Assembly: GCA_016704465.1 (NCBI GenBank)
Contig: JADJAD010000014.1
Location: forward strand, 186,001 to 250,000
Direction of reading: 5' to 3'
Origin: Gemmatimonadota bacterium
GTDB taxonomy: Bacteria; Gemmatimonadota; Gemmatimonadetes; Gemmatimonadales; Gemmatimonadaceae
Length of the DNA: 64,000 nt
Shown here: positions 34,937 to 43,076 of the stretch, piece by piece
Layout of the letters: the number at the start of each line of letters is the position of its first letter
How positions within the stretch are numbered: the first letter of the stretch is position 1
Notes under the pieces: model-generated
The model's input: the letters and a program-made list of their open reading frames with translations, nothing else
Databases searched by the model: none
What the model was told of the DNA's origin: nothing
Made by a program: the position numbers and the translations under genes

Positions 34937-35626
34937 ATGCCTAACGATCTTCCCTCACGGCGCCGCTCCCTTCCCGAGGCCTCGGCGCGCACCTTCGTGC
35001 TCGTCGTGTCCGCGACGCGCCTCGTGCGCGACGGGCTGGCTGAGCTCCTGGCACGCGATCGCGCCGCGCAACTGGTGCGCGTTGCCGGCAGCGGCGACGA
35101 CGCGATTGCGACCGTGCGCAGCGGTCCGGCCACCATCGTGCTGCTCGATGCCGCCACACCCGACGCGGCCGGTATCGCGCGACGCCTCACGCCCGAGCCC
35201 GCGGTGCGCGGTGTCATCGCCTTCGCCGTGGCCGACGATGTCCCGTCGCGCGTCGCGCTCGCAGAATGCGGCGTGTGCGGCTACGTCTCCCACGACGGGT
35301 CGCTCGCCGAGCTGCTCGCCACGACCGACGCCGCGCTCCATGGTGAGCTGCACTGCGACCCGTCCCTCGCCGCAGCCCTCGCCCGACGACTGGCCTCGAT
35401 GCGCAGCGAACGACTGGACCGCGTCTCCGCGCTCAGCCACCGCGAGCGCGACGTCGTGCGCCTTGTGGATGAAGGGATGTCCAACAAGGAGATCGCGCAC
35501 CGACTCCACATCGAGCTCGCGACGGTGAAGAACCACATGCACCACATCCTGCACAAGCTCGGGGTCCAGCGCCGGGGCGAAGCGGCGGCCGCCCTGCGAC
35601 GCTGGCGGTCGGCGGCCTCGGCGTAG
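34937..35626 (+). CDS. LuxR/NarL-type response regulator with degenerate receiver
   Basis: 229 residues. The C-terminal 65 residues are a clear LuxR helix-turn-helix: LSHRERDVVRLVDEGMSNKE, then IAHRLHIELATVKNHMHHIL, the standard E-x-x-x-x-x-L-x-x-G-x-S-N-K-E-I-A pattern. The N-terminal half has the shape of a receiver (FVLVVSATRLVRDGLAELLA), and VLLDAATPD keeps an Asp at the phospho-acceptor position, but the first-strand acidic pair is replaced by SAT and the KP motif is missing (GYVSHDGS). It therefore probably works without ordinary phosphorylation. It is divergent from the injection-system operon and is the obvious candidate to control it; no kinase gene is next to it. Confidence 0.85.
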   Translation: MPNDLPSRRRSLPEASARTFVLVVSATRLVRDGLAELLARDRAAQLVRVAGSGDDAIATVRSGPATIVLLDAATPDAAGIARRLTPEPAVRGVIAFAVADDVPSRVALAECGVCGYVSHDGSLAELLATTDAALHGELHCDPSLAAALARRLASMRSERLDRVSALSHRERDVVRLVDEGMSNKEIAHRLHIELATVKNHMHHILHKLGVQRRGEAAAALRRWRSAASA

Positions 35627-35657
35627 CGAGCGTAGCGAGCGTGGCGAGCGTGGCGAG
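35622..35657. repeat. Four tandem copies of a 9-bp repeat at the end of the regulator gene
   Basis: CGTAGCGAG at 35622 and 35631, CGTGGCGAG at 35640 and 35649. The array starts within the last codons of the LuxR-type gene (its stop is at 35624-35626) and continues into the 93-bp gap before the next gene. Confidence 0.85.
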
Positions 35658-35718
35658 CGCACGCCGAGCCGGAAATCCACCCTAGGATTCATGCGCGGGT
35701 CGTCTCACAGCGTTAGTC

Positions 35719-36075
35719 ATGCCCGGTGTGCGACCCTCACGAGGCATGGCCAACGGTACCGTCGTCCTCGGACGATGCCCTCCCCTCTGGCGCGACCTGA
35801 TTCGGCAGCTCCTGCTGCCGGAGTTTGACGTCATGGACATGCCGCTCGCGCCGGCGGTTGGACCGCAGCGCTGGCCGGCGCCCACCAACGTGATCGCATA
35901 CCTCGCGTTCGACGAGTCGACCGACGACGTCGCACGCCGGTCAGTAACCTCACAGGTGCCGTGCGTTCTCGTCAGCAGCGATTCCCGGCGGGCGATGCGA
36001 TTCCAGGCTGGTGTGCGCGACCGTGACGTAGACAACGTGTCGCCCGGCGAACTGCGGACCCTGCTGCGCGGCTGA
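35719..36075 (+). CDS. Small receiver-like protein of unknown function
   Basis: 118 residues from ATG 35719; a second ATG at 35746 (MANGTVVLGRCPPLWRDLIR) gives 109 residues and is where the folded part seems to begin. The pattern of an initial strand (TVVLGR), a helix (WRDLIRQLLLPEFDVMD), a strand (NVIAYLAFDES), a strand (VPCVLVSS) and a final helix recalls a receiver domain, with an Asp-rich end of strand three (AFDESTDD) and no conserved Lys. It follows the LuxR-type regulator in the same direction and may be a partner or a decayed receiver. Converges with the next gene across 43 bp. Confidence 0.55.
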   Translation: MPGVRPSRGMANGTVVLGRCPPLWRDLIRQLLLPEFDVMDMPLAPAVGPQRWPAPTNVIAYLAFDESTDDVARRSVTSQVPCVLVSSDSRRAMRFQAGVRDRDVDNVSPGELRTLLRG

Positions 36076-36118
36076 CACTTCTGCGCCGCGCGTCAGGTCC
36101 GCCCGTCCAACCCGCGGG

Positions 36119-37114
36119 TCAGGTCCGCGCGACCGCCCGGACCAGCGGATCGGCCCATGAGAAGAGGAAGGCCCGCACCGAGGGGAACTCCGACGTCGCC
36201 AGGGCGAGCAGCGGGACGAGGCCGAAAGTCACCATGTTGAGGATGAGCGTGGTGTCCCAGGTGACCTTGCCCGGCTCGGTCCGCGAAATCCGGCTCAGCG
36301 TCACGTTGCGGCTCATGCGCACCATCACGTAGAAGACCGAGACCACGGTAAAGGCGAGCAGGACGATCGCCGCGAGGCTGACGACGCTGTGTGGCTGGTA
36401 CGGATACTGGGCCGACACCGTCACCAGGATGAGCAGCGACGCGAACAGGAAGAAGCAGAGCCGTCGCAGGTTGCGCAGGTACTGCTCCACGTAGAGCACG
36501 ATCTCGCAGGCGATGTAGTCCTCGAGGCTACGCATCGCCCGCGCGTGCACCGGCGCCGTGCCGGCAGCCTCGATCGGCGTCTCCTTCACGGGGTCGGGAC
36601 GGGTGCGTGCGACCTGCCACGCGCCGCGCAGGACATCGAGCGCACGCTGCACGCTCACGGTGCCGCGCACCGGCGTGCCCACACGCTGCAACTCGCGCGC
36701 GACCGCCTGTCCGGCCGAGTCACTCCCGTTCTCCGCGGCCCCCACCGCAACGTCGGACTGCGCCGCTGACCATAGTTCGGACGCATAGCGGTCGTCGTAC
36801 CGGTCGTCGTGGCGCGTGCCCAGGAACCCCAGGTTCGTCAAGCGCACCACGTCGAGCGGCAGTCGTGCGAAGGCGCTCGAGATGGGCGTGCCCGCAATGA
36901 TGTCGAGAAACCGCTCCAATCCGCTCCAGGTGTGGACCAGTCGATAGATCGCCCACGACGACGAGACGAGGAGTGAGAGGATCCCGAGCCAGAGTGCGAG
37001 GTCGAACCAGCGCGCATCGGCGGACGTGGTTCCGGCGATGACCTCCAGCGACGGCAGGCGCCGTTGCAGCACCATCCACTGGGTAATCCCCACGGCCAGG
37101 AGGATCCACACCAC
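36119..37114 (-). CDS. C-terminal fragment of a large broken membrane protein
   Basis: 331 codons starting at an internal ATG, not a natural gene start. In the same frame coding continues upstream to about 37180 (AQLDGARDGVVWILLAV). Four to five hydrophobic segments are visible: WFDLALWLGILSLLVSSSWA, LRRLCFFLFASLLILVTVSA, HSVVSLAAIVLLAFTVVSVF and TLILNMVTFGLVPLLALATS. Between them lies a soluble helical stretch (RAMRSLEDYIACEIVLYVEQ). It continues the protein whose N-terminal part is at 37360-40068; between the two are at least two more frame changes (six C at 37201-37206 and near 37141-37165). I recognise no family. Confidence 0.6.
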   Translation of the reverse strand: MVWILLAVGITQWMVLQRRLPSLEVIAGTTSADARWFDLALWLGILSLLVSSSWAIYRLVHTWSGLERFLDIIAGTPISSAFARLPLDVVRLTNLGFLGTRHDDRYDDRYASELWSAAQSDVAVGAAENGSDSAGQAVARELQRVGTPVRGTVSVQRALDVLRGAWQVARTRPDPVKETPIEAAGTAPVHARAMRSLEDYIACEIVLYVEQYLRNLRRLCFFLFASLLILVTVSAQYPYQPHSVVSLAAIVLLAFTVVSVFYVMVRMSRNVTLSRISRTEPGKVTWDTTLILNMVTFGLVPLLALATSEFPSVRAFLFSWADPLVRAVART

Positions 37115-37359
37115 CCCGTCCCTGGCACCATCCAGCTGAGCCCGCGCCGAGCATCGACGAGGGCGCGATAGGCACGGCGCCAGAGCGCCAAGCTCTCGCG
37201 CCCCCCGACGACGAGAACGAGAGCAGGTGCCACGTGTAGGCGAAGGACGCCACGATGAAGGCCACGCTCACCACGCCGATGACCAGGATCCCGGTGCGCG
37301 CCGCCACCGTCGACTCGATGCGCGTCGTCTGGCGCAGGTACTCGTCGAGGTCGTCTGGT

Positions 37360-40068
37360 TCAGGCATCGCCGGAACGCTCCCGCTGACCCGCGTCGGGGC
37401 CAGCATCGGCGCCAGGAACGCCCCGACGTGCTCCGTGAGCGTTCGCGCCGAGGCCGAGGCCCCGGCATTGGCGGCCTGGGCCACCACCGACTGGCTCGCG
37501 GCGGCGGCTTCCGAGACGGCGCCGGCGTCGGTTCGTGCGTCGGTTCGTGCGTCGGTTCGTGCGTCGGTTCGTCGCGTCGGTTCTCGCGTCGGTTCTCGCG
37601 TCGGTTCTCGCGTCGGTTCTCGCGTCGGTTCTCGCGTCGGCGACGCGCGCCCGCTCGTGCCGCCCTCGCCACGCGCTCCCCCGCTCTGCCGGTCCCCAGA
37701 GCAGCCCCCGAATCCCCGTCGCCAGCAGCACGACACCCGTGACCACGACCGCGCTGAACAGCGCGAGCACGACCCACATCGCCGTGGATCGTCCGTCCAC
37801 ATACTGGTCGACCGACGCGATGATGCGTCGCGCATCGACCGCGACGGAGAACGGCAGGTACGTCGCGCTCAGCGACAGGACGAAGAGCGCGAGATACATC
37901 GACTCGGTCGCGCTGGCCGGTCGGGCGAGCGACGCCGGCAGGATGAGCCCCATCCGGCTCAGCCGATCGCGCCCCATCAGGAACATCGCCAGCAGCGAGG
38001 CGATCAGCAGCGCCGGCGCCACGATGATCAAGGAGAGCGACACGTCGTCGTGCGTGTACGAGTGTTCGTGCGGCCGCTCCCGAGTGCTCCGCTCCCGTGA
38101 GTTCGCCTCGGACGGCTGCCCGAGGTACGCCTGCCAGCGTGCGGCCGGGACCGTGGCCCGCAGGGGATAGAAGCCGTCGCGCCCAACCACGGAAAGCCAG
38201 ACGGGCGGGAGGTAGTAGGTCGAGTCGCCCTCGAAGGCATTATGCAGGTCGTACTCGACCCGCAGCCGGGGAAGGCCGAGCAGCGACAGGGCCGCGTTGT
38301 ACGTCCCGACCGCCGCGTCGGTGGGAAAGGCCAGCAGGTCATCCAGCCGCACGTACGACGAATCGACCGACACCCGTCGATGCGCCGTGCTCCAGAACTG
38401 GTTCTCCAGCGCCATCGGATACGAGCCCAGCACGAGGGCGCCGCGCAACGCATCGGCGTATTCCGGGCGACGCAGCAGGACGTGCCCCTCGTACACGACG
38501 ACCACCACGTCGCGCACGCCGCGCCGCAGCTCGCGCGCCAGCATGAGCTTGTCCCGCACATCGGTCGCCTTGATCACCACGACGCGCACGTCATGCTCGC
38601 TCAGCGTGCGGATGAGTCCCTCCAGCACCACGTCGAGCGAGGGCGTGCTCAGGTTCGACGTCAGCGCGGGCGACTCGCGCGCGCGGGACAGCTCCTGGAG
38701 CGACAGTCTCGTACGCGGTGCGTCGGTCAGCGACGGGATCTTGGCCGACGACTCGAGCCCTCCAGGCACGCGCTCGAATTCGCTCCGTAGGCTGGCGATG
38801 TTGAGTGGAAACGGCACCGTGAGGTAGCGCGATCCCGCCTCGCGTGCAGCAGCGGAATCCGGCGTCGCCTTCGACGAGTCGCGCACAGCGCGTAGCGGCG
38901 ACGAGGCCCGCCTAACGGGCTGCACAGCCGGGAGTGGAGGTGCCTGGTCGACCGCGCCGCCCACGGCACACACGGGGCCGCGACGCGACGCCCCGCCCAC
39001 GCCGTCGGACACGGCCGTGACGAGTCCGCTCGGCCGCGCCGCGCCATACGCCGTGCCGGCCTCGGAGAGCACGGCCACCTGGTACGGCGCCACGCCCAGC
39101 GAGTCGATGACCTGGCGCAGCACATCGTCCATGGCCTCGTCGGGATTCACCGTGGCCGAGAAGCGCATGCGGGCCACGCGCACCGAGTCCCCGATCCCGG
39201 CGTCTCGGCGTCGCACCTCGACGCAGGCGCTGTCCGACAGGACATGCAGGTTGCGGAACGACGTGGCCGACCCCGACACGAGGCGGGCCGTGCGGGGCGA
39301 CACATCCGACGCCGCGACCGCTCCAACGCCGACGAGCGCCCCGTCGACCAACGCTCGCAGCGACATGGCAGAACCGCTGAAGTTGGGGCCGAGGATCGAC
39401 AGCTCTGCCTTCTCGCGCGCGTCGACGAAGAAGATCCCCTGCCCCTCCTGCATGATCGACATCCGCTCGGCCAGCGCGGCGCGAAAGGCCATGATGTGCA
39501 CGCCCGACGTCGGCACCTCGGGAATCAGGTACACCAGGTGCAACGCCGGTGCATCCACGTCGGTGGAGCGGAACAGGAAGGCGCCCGGCTGGTAGTCGTG
39601 CGCCGGATAGCGGACGACGACGCGGTTGGTCACGACGCGCACCGAATCCGTGTGCGCAGGAATCCAGAAGTTCTGCGGGACGAAGCCCGCCGTTCCCAGC
39701 GCCCGTCGCAGCGCCTCCAGGTTGGCGTCGTACGACCAATCCATGTGCGAGTCGTAGGGATCGGGGACCGTCACGAGCGTCACGCGCAGCGGCAGTCGCG
39801 GCCGCAAGGTGGAGTCGCGCGACGCCGTGAGCGCACTCCACGAACCGCCGAGGTACTCGGCGATCAGCCGCCGACCGCGATCGTAGCCGGCGACGGCGCT
39901 CTCGGGATCGCCGTACTGCACGTCGGCTTCGCGCGTCGCGGTGGCGGGCGCCTGGCCGCCGACGGTGATGGGCGCGGGCGGTGCACCCGTGTCGCGAAAG
40001 GCCAGCGCCATGAGCGCCACGACCATCCCGATCCCCGTGATCCCGAACGACACCGATCGATTGTCCAT
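37360..40068 (-). CDS. N-terminal part of a large broken membrane protein, function unknown
   Basis: Start at ATG 40068, chosen for its AGGAG ribosome site; an ATG at 40098 has none. A signal anchor (GITGIGMVVALMALAFRDTG) is followed by about 600 periplasmic-type residues with mixed alpha/beta pattern, including VVVIKATDVRDKLMLARELR and YADALRGALVLGSYPMALEN, which recall solute-binding or tetratricopeptide-free sensor domains but no named family. Three membrane helices then appear (SLIIVAPALLIASLLAMFLM, MYLALFVLSLSATYLPFSVA, STAMWVVLALFSAVVVTGVV). Real coding in this frame ends in the 12-bp repeats at 37525-37640; the residues beyond are spurious, and the gene goes on in the next frame as AGAVSEAAAASQSVVAQAAN. 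About 1,310 residues in total after repair. Confidence 0.6.
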   Translation of the reverse strand: MDNRSVSFGITGIGMVVALMALAFRDTGAPPAPITVGGQAPATATREADVQYGDPESAVAGYDRGRRLIAEYLGGSWSALTASRDSTLRPRLPLRVTLVTVPDPYDSHMDWSYDANLEALRRALGTAGFVPQNFWIPAHTDSVRVVTNRVVVRYPAHDYQPGAFLFRSTDVDAPALHLVYLIPEVPTSGVHIMAFRAALAERMSIMQEGQGIFFVDAREKAELSILGPNFSGSAMSLRALVDGALVGVGAVAASDVSPRTARLVSGSATSFRNLHVLSDSACVEVRRRDAGIGDSVRVARMRFSATVNPDEAMDDVLRQVIDSLGVAPYQVAVLSEAGTAYGAARPSGLVTAVSDGVGGASRRGPVCAVGGAVDQAPPLPAVQPVRRASSPLRAVRDSSKATPDSAAAREAGSRYLTVPFPLNIASLRSEFERVPGGLESSAKIPSLTDAPRTRLSLQELSRARESPALTSNLSTPSLDVVLEGLIRTLSEHDVRVVVIKATDVRDKLMLARELRRGVRDVVVVVYEGHVLLRRPEYADALRGALVLGSYPMALENQFWSTAHRRVSVDSSYVRLDDLLAFPTDAAVGTYNAALSLLGLPRLRVEYDLHNAFEGDSTYYLPPVWLSVVGRDGFYPLRATVPAARWQAYLGQPSEANSRERSTRERPHEHSYTHDDVSLSLIIVAPALLIASLLAMFLMGRDRLSRMGLILPASLARPASATESMYLALFVLSLSATYLPFSVAVDARRIIASVDQYVDGRSTAMWVVLALFSAVVVTGVVLLATGIRGLLWGPAERGSAWRGRHERARVADARTDARTDARTDARTDARTDATNRRTNRRTNRRTNRRRRRLGSRRREPVGGGPGRQCRGLGLGANAHGARRGVPGADAGPDAGQRERSGDA
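37525..37640. repeat. Ten 12-bp tandem repeats inside the broken membrane protein gene
   Basis: Core GCGTCGGTT starts at 37525, 37537, 37549, 37561, then 37574, 37586, 37598, 37610, 37622 and 37634. The spacing is 12 except once (13, between 37561 and 37574). On the minus strand the unit reads as the tetrapeptide D-A-R-T; the 13-bp step breaks that frame, and removing one base would make the D-A-R-T string continuous. Confidence 0.9.
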
Positions 40069-40237
40069 CCCGCTCCTGGATTCTGCAGTACGATGCACGC
40101 GGTGCGTGCAATGGACGTCTCCGTGAACACGCGGCGCGGCCGGTCAACCATGGACCGTCCGTGCGCTGCTGTCCACTCGGGCAACCCCCAACGAACCAAA
40201 GCTGCCGACCCTGCCAGGCGCGACCGCCGGTGCGACG

Positions 40238-41728
40238 CTATCGCAGCCGGTCGACGTAGCTGTCGCCGGTGATCATGCGCACCACGCGTCCATTCTCCTC
40301 CACGAAGCGCACCACCTCGCCCACCGGGCCGCCGCCCCCCGGTGCCACGAACCGGAATCGCCCGCCGCCAATCGGCGCCAGCGCCGTCGGTGCATCGACG
40401 TTCGCGGCGTTAGGCGAGATGATCACCAAGCGCTGGTTCAGCAGCACGACCTGCGAATCTCCGCCGCGCCCCCGGTACATCCCGGCGAACCGCTCCCACG
40501 CCGGGTCCCAGGCGACGACGGGCTCCCTCACCGTCGAGGCCTTGGCGACGGCGTCGCCCACCGTGCGCATCAATTGTCGCGCAATGCCCGATGGGTCGGA
40601 GTCGTTCGTATTGGTCAGCACGATCACGCCGATCCGACGCTCGAGGTCGATCATCGTCTGGGTCGTGTAGCCGGGATAGCCACCGCCGTGCCCCACGTAC
40701 GTCCGGTCACCAACGCGGCTCACGGCGAAGCCGATGGCCGTCCCCGACGACCAGTTGTTCTCCACCGACCGCACGCGGTGCATCTCGCGGAGCGACCCGG
40801 TGCTGAGGATCTGCCGCCCGCCCGCGGGGCCGGCACGGAATTGCGCCGACACGAACTTCGCCATGTCCTCGACCGTGGAGCTGATCCCCGTGGCGGCGGC
40901 CATCCCGCGCGCATCCATGAAGGGGAGCACCTCCCGCGTTCCGTCCGGCATGCGGCGCCCGTAGCCGACCGCCAACCCGGGCTCGTCGCGATCCACGCTC
41001 GACGCGCGCATGTCCAGGGGCTGGTAGATGTGGCGCTGCACGTAGTCGCTCCACCGTTCGCCGCTCACCGCCTCGACGACCATCCCGGCGATGGTGTAGG
41101 CAAGGTTGGAATACTTCCACCGCACCTGCGGCGCGAACGGTGCCTCGCGATCGACGATAAGGCGCTTGATGTCGGCTTCGGTGGGGAACTGCATCGTCGT
41201 CCAGTGGTCGCCGGCCTCACGCGGGAGTCCGGAGCTGTGCGAGAGCAGCTGCTCGATGGTGATCGGCCCGTCGTCGTCGCCCGCAGGCTTCACGCGGAAC
41301 CAGGGCAGGTACTGCGACACCGGGTCATCGAGCCGCAGCTTACCCTGCTCGCGCAGCTGCATGATCGCCGTCGCGGTGAACAGCTTGCTGTGCGACGCCA
41401 TGCGGAACCTGGTGGACGGCGCCATCGCGACCCGATTGGCCATGTCCGCCATCCCGAACCCCGTCGCCCAGACCAGCGACTGGTCCGCGACCACGCCGAC
41501 GGCGATCCCCGGCAGTCCCCGATACGCAATCTGCCCCTCGATCCACGCGGCGAAGAGGCGTTCTGCCGCGAGCACGTCCGGATCGCGCGCCACATCGGCC
41601 CTGACGCCGGACGCCTGGGCAACGAGCGGCTGCGGTGTGGTCGGTGATGCGGCAATGATCGCCAGCAGCAACGCCGTCAGGCGGAGGAGGCCGCTCCTGG
41701 TACGCGTCGGCGCGGTGTGCCACTGCAT
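40238..41728 (-). CDS. Secreted beta-lactamase-fold serine hydrolase (class C / PBP4* type)
   Basis: 496 residues with a signal peptide (LLRLTALLLAIIAAS, cleavage near LVAQA). The beta-lactamase/D,D-peptidase fold is shown by S112-H-S-K115 (RFRMASHSKLF), the Y-x-N motif in KYSNLAYTIAGMVVE and the third motif HGGGYPG. After residue 400 a small beta domain (FAGMYRGRGGDSQVVLLNQR) follows, typical of the esterase/peptidase branch. It probably acts on peptides or esters in the periplasm; antibiotic hydrolysis is not implied. No clear operon partner: 169 bp from the broken gene downstream and 132 bp from the transpeptidase-like gene upstream. Confidence 0.88.
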   Translation of the reverse strand: MQWHTAPTRTRSGLLRLTALLLAIIAASPTTPQPLVAQASGVRADVARDPDVLAAERLFAAWIEGQIAYRGLPGIAVGVVADQSLVWATGFGMADMANRVAMAPSTRFRMASHSKLFTATAIMQLREQGKLRLDDPVSQYLPWFRVKPAGDDDGPITIEQLLSHSSGLPREAGDHWTTMQFPTEADIKRLIVDREAPFAPQVRWKYSNLAYTIAGMVVEAVSGERWSDYVQRHIYQPLDMRASSVDRDEPGLAVGYGRRMPDGTREVLPFMDARGMAAATGISSTVEDMAKFVSAQFRAGPAGGRQILSTGSLREMHRVRSVENNWSSGTAIGFAVSRVGDRTYVGHGGGYPGYTTQTMIDLERRIGVIVLTNTNDSDPSGIARQLMRTVGDAVAKASTVREPVVAWDPAWERFAGMYRGRGGDSQVVLLNQRLVIISPNAANVDAPTALAPIGGGRFRFVAPGGGGPVGEVVRFVEENGRVVRMITGDSYVDRLR

Positions 41729-41860
41729 GGATTTCTCCCGATGGAGTCGGCCCGATCGTCGCGCGACGCGCGAGACGCGTCAAGAGGCGTCGGCACGCGT
41801 GCGCGCTCGGCGACCGGCGTGCGGCCCCTGTGCGGTCCTGCGCGTGCGCGCTCCCAACCC

Positions 41861-43063
41861 TCAGCCGAGCGCCGATATCACCTGCGACCGTACCTCAGCG
41901 AGCCCCTGCTTCAGCGCCGGCGCCAGGTCGAGGTCAGACTCGACCAGCAGGGTGTACAGCACGGTCGGCGGCAAGTCACTTCCCAGCGCCGTCACCAGGT
42001 CGACCAGCACGTTGAACGCCCCGCGCGTGCGCGATGGCGTACTGGCCACCTCGCCGTTGTTGACGGCGGCAAACGCGCCGCAGTTCAGCAGCTCGCCACG
42101 ATGCCCGACGTACACCGAGCCGTTGATCACCTGGCAACCTTCCGACCAGCTCTTCACGTCGGCCTTGAGCCCCTTTCCCCCCCAATGGATGTTGATCGTG
42201 GCATTGGCCTCCAGCCCATTGGCGAGGTCGGCGTCGTCGAGCACGTCGTTGTTCCTCGACCGCACCACCAGCACGCCCGCCCCCTGCGGTCGCAGGGCGA
42301 GGTACTTTCGCTGGTGCCAGCCGAAGTGGTAGTCGTGCTGCCCTTGCACCAGGAACGGGCGACCGGCAGGGTTGGTGCTGGCCCCCGGCTCGGTGGAGCC
42401 CTGGAACTTGAAGACGAGACCCTTGATCAACAGCACGAAGATGTCGTCGAACTTGTTCCCCTTCTCCGCGCGTCGAATGCCGACAAGGTGCATCGGCGCG
42501 TGGCCGAAGTCCCACTCGGCCACCGCGCGGGTGTCGCTGCGGATGGTCGTCGCAGCGACCAGTTGCAGCATGCGGTTAGGCGACGCTGAAAAGTGCCGCT
42601 TGACCGCGTTGAGAAGCACTAGCCAGTCCGCATATTCGCCCGGGGCTGGCGTCCCCGATCGCCACGCGGCGACCGCGTCGGTCCAGTCCGGTTGCAGTCC
42701 GCCATCGAGCCAGCGTTGCAGGTGACGCTGCGTGCCGGGTCCGAACCGCCCGTCGGGCACGCCGTCCTGCCGCTCGATCGCCCGTACGTACTCCTGGAAC
42801 AGGCGGATGGCCGACTGCGTGCGGTAGCCGCAGATCCCGTCGGCCACTCCGCCGGGAAAGAAGCCGGCCCGCGTCAGGGCACCTTGCACCTGCGCAACCG
42901 ACATTGACGTGCTCCCCGCCGGCGCGAGCGGCGTCAGCTCGATGCGATCGACCCCGGCGACCACATCGCCAATGGCCACCCGCGTGAGCGTCCTGACCTG
43001 CTCGAGGTACGCGGCCCGTGCGGCCGCCGTCGTGTTGGTGTCGAACGATCCGAGCATGATCAT
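41861..43063 (-). CDS. Peptidoglycan-binding, L,D-transpeptidase-like protein
   Basis: 400 residues from ATG 43063; the open frame to 43150 overlaps the neighbouring gene and has no coding look. Two peptidoglycan-binding repeats are visible: VAQVQGALTRAGFFPGGVAD with ICGYRTQSAIRLFQEYVRAI, and DGRFGPGTQRHLQRWLDGGL. The C-terminal domain contains ATINIHWGGKGL followed by VKSWSEGCQVI, the H...S-x-G-C layout of YkuD-type L,D-transpeptidases with its catalytic cysteine, though spacing is somewhat unusual. No signal peptide is seen, so export is unexplained. Ends 13 bp from the next serine hydrolase on the same strand, so the two are probably co-transcribed. Confidence 0.75.
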   Translation of the reverse strand: MIMLGSFDTNTTAAARAAYLEQVRTLTRVAIGDVVAGVDRIELTPLAPAGSTSMSVAQVQGALTRAGFFPGGVADGICGYRTQSAIRLFQEYVRAIERQDGVPDGRFGPGTQRHLQRWLDGGLQPDWTDAVAAWRSGTPAPGEYADWLVLLNAVKRHFSASPNRMLQLVAATTIRSDTRAVAEWDFGHAPMHLVGIRRAEKGNKFDDIFVLLIKGLVFKFQGSTEPGASTNPAGRPFLVQGQHDYHFGWHQRKYLALRPQGAGVLVVRSRNNDVLDDADLANGLEANATINIHWGGKGLKADVKSWSEGCQVINGSVYVGHRGELLNCGAFAAVNNGEVASTPSRTRGAFNVLVDLVTALGSDLPPTVLYTLLVESDLDLAPALKQGLAEVRSQVISALG

Positions 43064-43076
43064 CGGGGGCTCCCGC

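Noticed and set aside
37525..37640. CRISPR-like or protein-binding array
   Set aside because: The 12-bp units have no spacers and lie in a coding frame (D-A-R-T), so a coding microsatellite is the better explanation.
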